A stretch of 64,000 nt of DNA from Otis tarda (taxonomy: Eukaryota; Chordata; Aves; Otidiformes; Otididae), in contig CM048591.1 in assembly GCA_026413225.1 (NCBI GenBank), positions 45,637,803-45,701,802 of the forward strand, written 5' to 3'. Every line of letters begins with the position of its first letter. The first letter of the stretch is position 1. Below are positions 59,755 through 64,000 of the stretch, in pieces. The notes beneath the pieces are model-generated. The model ran no database searches. It was given only the letters and a program-made list of their open reading frames with translations, and was not told where the DNA came from. Both the position numbers and the translations under genes were made by a program.

Positions 59755-62700
59755 AAGTGGTGTTTAAAAAAAGAAAAAAAAAAAAAGAAAAACCCAAATC
59801 AAGAATATTGAAGCCCTTTATTAAAGCCTGAGAAGGCTAAATACACACATAATTTAGAGATGCAACATCTTTGTTATTAAAAGTTACATGCTAAACTATG
59901 GAAGCTTAATGTAGTTGAAAACTGTCTAATCAAGAAAATTCTTTTCACTTTTTGGCACATATCTCCATTAAAAGTATGCTTAAAGGAACTCTAATATAAG
60001 GGCTTGTGGAGAGAAAGAACAACTGAAAAAGCCATTATTTAAAATTCCTTGTAGAATCCATTGCATATCTAAGATAACTGAGATGCTATCATTAAATATT
60101 TTAGATAATTAGAAGCAAAATGGACTTATTAGGACATTTCTCACTGTATTAAGTAAAAGTTTTATCAATTGCTTTAAACTTGGGCACAGAAATTAAGGTT
60201 GGCCTTGGAGTGTGAGTCTTGCCTGCAGGATATGGGAGTGGCAGTTTCACTTCAGAGTGATGTGGGGCTTTGTGCTGTCTCACAGAGCTGCTCCAGAGCA
60301 GCATCCCCTCTCTAGTACAACAGAGGGTCAGGAGGTAGATGTTACAGCTCTTGTTAGTTAGAGGTGAGATTAATTTGGTAGAGTCTGTGTTGATATATTT
60401 GAAAGTCTCAAATAGCACCTGATCTCACTATGACTTAGCAAAACCTGGACTATTATTTTCCATCTCTCTGAAATTGATTTATTTTAGTAGGCTGTATTTA
60501 ATGTAGAATGGAGGAATATAATGTTTTGTAAGATAGTTTTTTTTAATCTGGAATTAGAAGAAATTGAGAAAAAAAATTCCGTAACTATGCTCTGGATTAG
60601 ATTGTAAAGCGGTTTACTGATAGAGTTCTGCGATCTGCTGTGGATGACATCCCAGTGTTTGGAAGACAACGTAATTTACATCCTTGTGGCTGATCTGTTC
60701 ATATTTAAATTACAGTTTCAGAGACATAAAGGATAACAGGACTTTGCAGATCTTTTGATTGAATGAAACTTCTGTAACTTGACTGGTAACTCCCAATCAG
60801 ACACTGGAGAGTCTTTTCCCATGCCTATCTGTAGTCTCTGACTTACTGCACCAGACTAACCTAGTCTTTGGCTTCTCCTGATTTGCAACAAAATGCTTGG
60901 TTACTTTTTAGAGTATGCACAGCAGCATTTAATGTTTCTAAATGCTGTGCCCTCAAAAAGTCCTGCTCTCTTCCTCTTTCAGTACAATTTAGGTGATTAG
61001 GGCACATCTCCATTTTCACTGGAGTACACAGGTGCTCTTTAAAAAGCACGTGAAAGACATATGCTGGAAGTACAGACGTAAAACAGGCAGAAGCAATGCA
61101 AACCTGCCCATGCAGTTCAATTGATATATAGCAATACTGACCCAGAAGGACTTTCTCCAGGGACAAGGATTAGTAGCTATGCTTAGCTAAGCCGTAGTCT
61201 CTTTGCTCAGGCAGCCACTAAGGGCACCAGTTAGTGTCAGTTGCAACGGTAATTTTTTGAAATCTTGACCATTAGGAAAATTCTGTAATGTCTCTACCTA
61301 GTCATGCTGACTACACTTCATAGCATAAAAATAATTTTTTATAGTCTCTTTTGGTATGTTGGGTTTGTTTAAGGAGAAGCAATAGAGGTTTGGTTGTATG
61401 AGAACATTAAAGATTTTGGGTACATGTACTCTCTATTTTATTAAAACAAGTAATTTATGATCTATCACCTCACACTTTCACCACTCATTCCATGCCGATT
61501 CTTAATTTTTGCCTATGTCGATTTTTCTATGATGAAAATTAATTTCTTAAAGAACTAAATGTAGGAAGACTTAACAAAAATAAAGGAACTACTAAAGGCT
61601 GAGTATTTCTTTCATACACTCTGTAAATAACAGAAAGAAACTTTAAAATAATGAGTTACTTGCCTCTATTTCTAAACCATCATGGATAATAATAGAAAAA
61701 ATGTGGTTAGGACTTTCAAGGAACCAGTTTTAGGCTGAGAATATTTGTTCTCAATCTTTATATGGATAAATAAATTATAAATTTAGAGCCAGAAGTTAGA
61801 GCCAGCAGGTTAATGGAAGGATGAGCAGGCAGATGAAGGAATAGATTGAAGATTGCATTTGTTGAGCTGACATTGGCCCAGTTATTGCTTTTTCTAAAGT
61901 TTTTAGGGAGGGAGATTCTTGCACTGGGTATATATGACTTAAATATTAGCTGCTGCAATGCCTACTGGATGGTTTGGGGCTTTTTGTAGGAAGAAGCTGT
62001 TTTCACCAGTCTACCTTACTATATCATGGCTCTGTTAGGTATAGGATAGCGTGCTCAGCGGAGGTTATCAAACTGCCATAGAAAAGGAAATGTCACTTTA
62101 GAATTAAATCTTTGTACTTTTGTACTATGTTGATGGAAAAGCAGAGGCCCTTTTAGGTAAACTTCAAATCAGGCAAATAGAACACCTAGTAATTGCACTT
62201 AAACAAATCATGTTCCTTTGTGATTTACATAATATAAAATCTTAAGTCTGTCTTCCTTTCCCATCCACACAATAAAGTCCCTCAGACACTGACAGTGGAA
62301 ACTCTTATCATATTACTTGTGATATAAACTCATGTTTAACAATGATTTTGTCACCTATTTGTTGTCTAAAAAACTGGACCTTCAGTGACCTGCCTCTTTG
62401 GGGAAGCCTGAAGACATGCTATAAAATTGTGTAAGAACTCAAGCAAGAGTTTTTTCTTTCTGATTGAAATATGTGCACGCTGATTTTTGTTTTCCTCCAT
62501 CCATGAGAGGTGCTCTCATGTCACTTCTAGTTTTCCTTTACAATAGCTGATAATTAGTACAAGGAGATCCACAGTTGAGAGAGATTTCTGGGCACATCAG
62601 CACTCCATTAGAGATGGAAAAGGAGAGGGTGCTATGAACGTGTATGAGGGATTTTTTTCTTTATTCCCAGGATGTAGCAGTAGCCAAAATACCAGCTTCC

Positions 62701-64000
62701 CTCTCTCAGCTACACTTATCGCTTGGATGCAGATCTGGCAAGGGTGATTCACCTATTTGTCACCTTCATATTGGACAATTGCAATGCATCCTATTATTTA
62801 CAGTTCACCTGGCAGGCAAGTCCAAAATAGATGGTTTAATATGCAACAGTTTTCCTTTTTAGAAGGACAGAGATACGAGTCCACATTTAAAATATTCTGG
62901 TCATATATCCACTATCAGTTCAATTATGGATCCACTGAATGGTCTTTGAATCATTGGCACCATTGGTGTCTTCATGGGAAATTACTGTTTCTTGAAAAGG
63001 AGATAAGATATTTGTGTTCTTATGTTTCAGCAAAGGGATGTATATGTAAACATGATGCTGTGGAATAGCTAAAGTGTACATATAGTGTGTTAACCATCCA
63101 GGTAACTGCCTTGTGCACTCCGACTTATTAAATTCTAGGTAGTTCAACCACAGAAATTTTGCTTCCATTGACTACAGTGCTCTTTCTATGTCATCCAGGA
63201 GTGGTTCATCAAAAATAACAAGTAGACAAGAGTTAGTGGAAAAAGAATAAATTTGGCCTGCTCTAAGTGACTACCTGTACACTAAATTTTGGAAAAGGAT
63301 TATGATTATTGGTCAAAACCAAAAAGTGATTACAAACAGGTGAGTTTCAAAGAGACCAGCAGGAAGGGAAGAGGAAGGGAAAAGAAATGATGAGAGTGTA
63401 GCCTCAATACATCCTAATGTTACTCTATACCTAGTGGTAGTCAGTTCCATTTGGACATGTATTTGAACTTGGTAGTCTTTTACAATAAATTTATAACAAA
63501 TTTTCTGCTATTAAGTAAACTGAGTAATGAAACTCTTATTCACTCAGAAAAATCAAGTCAAGAATGGGTGAAAATAATATGTACTACAAGCTACATATTT
63601 TCAAACACTTAGAATAGACCCAATCATGGCCTTCTGTTCTGAAAGATATGTCACCAGGTTTGACTCAAGGTTCAGTCTTGTGCCTTTTGTTTCTGAGGAA
63701 GAAAAAGTATTATATAAATAATTAACCTCTGTGATACAGCAATGCACAACCTTACTGCACAGCAAGGCTTCCAGTTAGTTTTAGCACCAAACCTTTGAGT
63801 GTAACTTCTGGTACAGCAATCTCAATTTTTGGTAAGAGAGAATCTAAAAGCAGCTTTGAGTATAATGACTCATCCCATCTTCTCATTTATCATCACAAAA
63901 TTTGCTTTGATATTATTAAGCCTTTTAACCATTTTATCCATAGTACCTAATCTAGAGGTGTTTTCCCAGCTAAGCGTGTTCCTAGCTTCAGTAATCTCCT

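Larger units (their letters stand above)
56406..64000. other. Intergenic, no recognised gene
   Basis: AT-rich. Holds (AT)n at 56610-56636, two short tandem duplications near 58.25 and 58.58 kb, A/T tracts near 59018-59030 and 59766-59793, and a CTCF-like motif at 59741-59754. ORFs of 60-124 codons, including 57206-57580, match nothing I know. Confidence 0.55.

Noticed and set aside
1..64000. tRNA, rRNA, CRISPR, bacterial operon or phage features
   Set aside because: None seen; splicing, CR1 LINEs and LTRs point to vertebrate nuclear DNA.

Overview
The window looks like vertebrate, and specifically avian, nuclear DNA. It is AT-rich, spliced, and littered with 5'-truncated CR1 LINEs whose 3' ends carry the ATTCTATG-type octamer tail. 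It also holds solo LTRs of bird-type endogenous retroviruses. I cannot name the species.

The only gene I can name is the 3' end of LRRC2 on the + strand (coding exons 1182-1327, 3489-3644, 5466-5602 and 7070-7119). These four exons splice in frame and encode the last 162 residues: the C-terminal leucine-rich repeats and the acidic tail. The 5' exons lie left of the window. The remaining ~57 kb downstream shows no gene I can identify and behaves as intergenic DNA.

The downstream DNA is dominated by old transposons. There are nine CR1 pieces (9.5-10.2, 13.0-15.0, 21.9-22.4, 22.7-24.2, two at 34.1-34.9, two at 40.1-40.9, and 56.2-56.4 kb). The 22.7-24.2 kb copy still shows most of a reverse transcriptase with its catalytic FADD. 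The 13-15 kb copy keeps endonuclease remnants and a 3' end but has lost the reverse transcriptase.

There are six solo LTRs in three families. Family A has three copies (4196-4770 in an LRRC2 intron, 24761-25316, 46843-47443). Family B has two GC-rich ~1.13-kb copies (36148-37282, 42436-43568). Family C has one 487-bp copy (16637-17123). Four of the six have recognisable target-site duplications, which fixes their ends.

No new biological system is evident. The least explained signals are a set of exon-like, coiled-coil-like fragments on the + strand at about 25.5-33.7 kb, which may be a decayed gene downstream of LRRC2; a perfect 15-bp inverted repeat at 56020-56055; a second copy of an LTR terminus beside the 42.4-kb LTR; and a single exon-like segment at 35250-35308. 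All of these are tentative.
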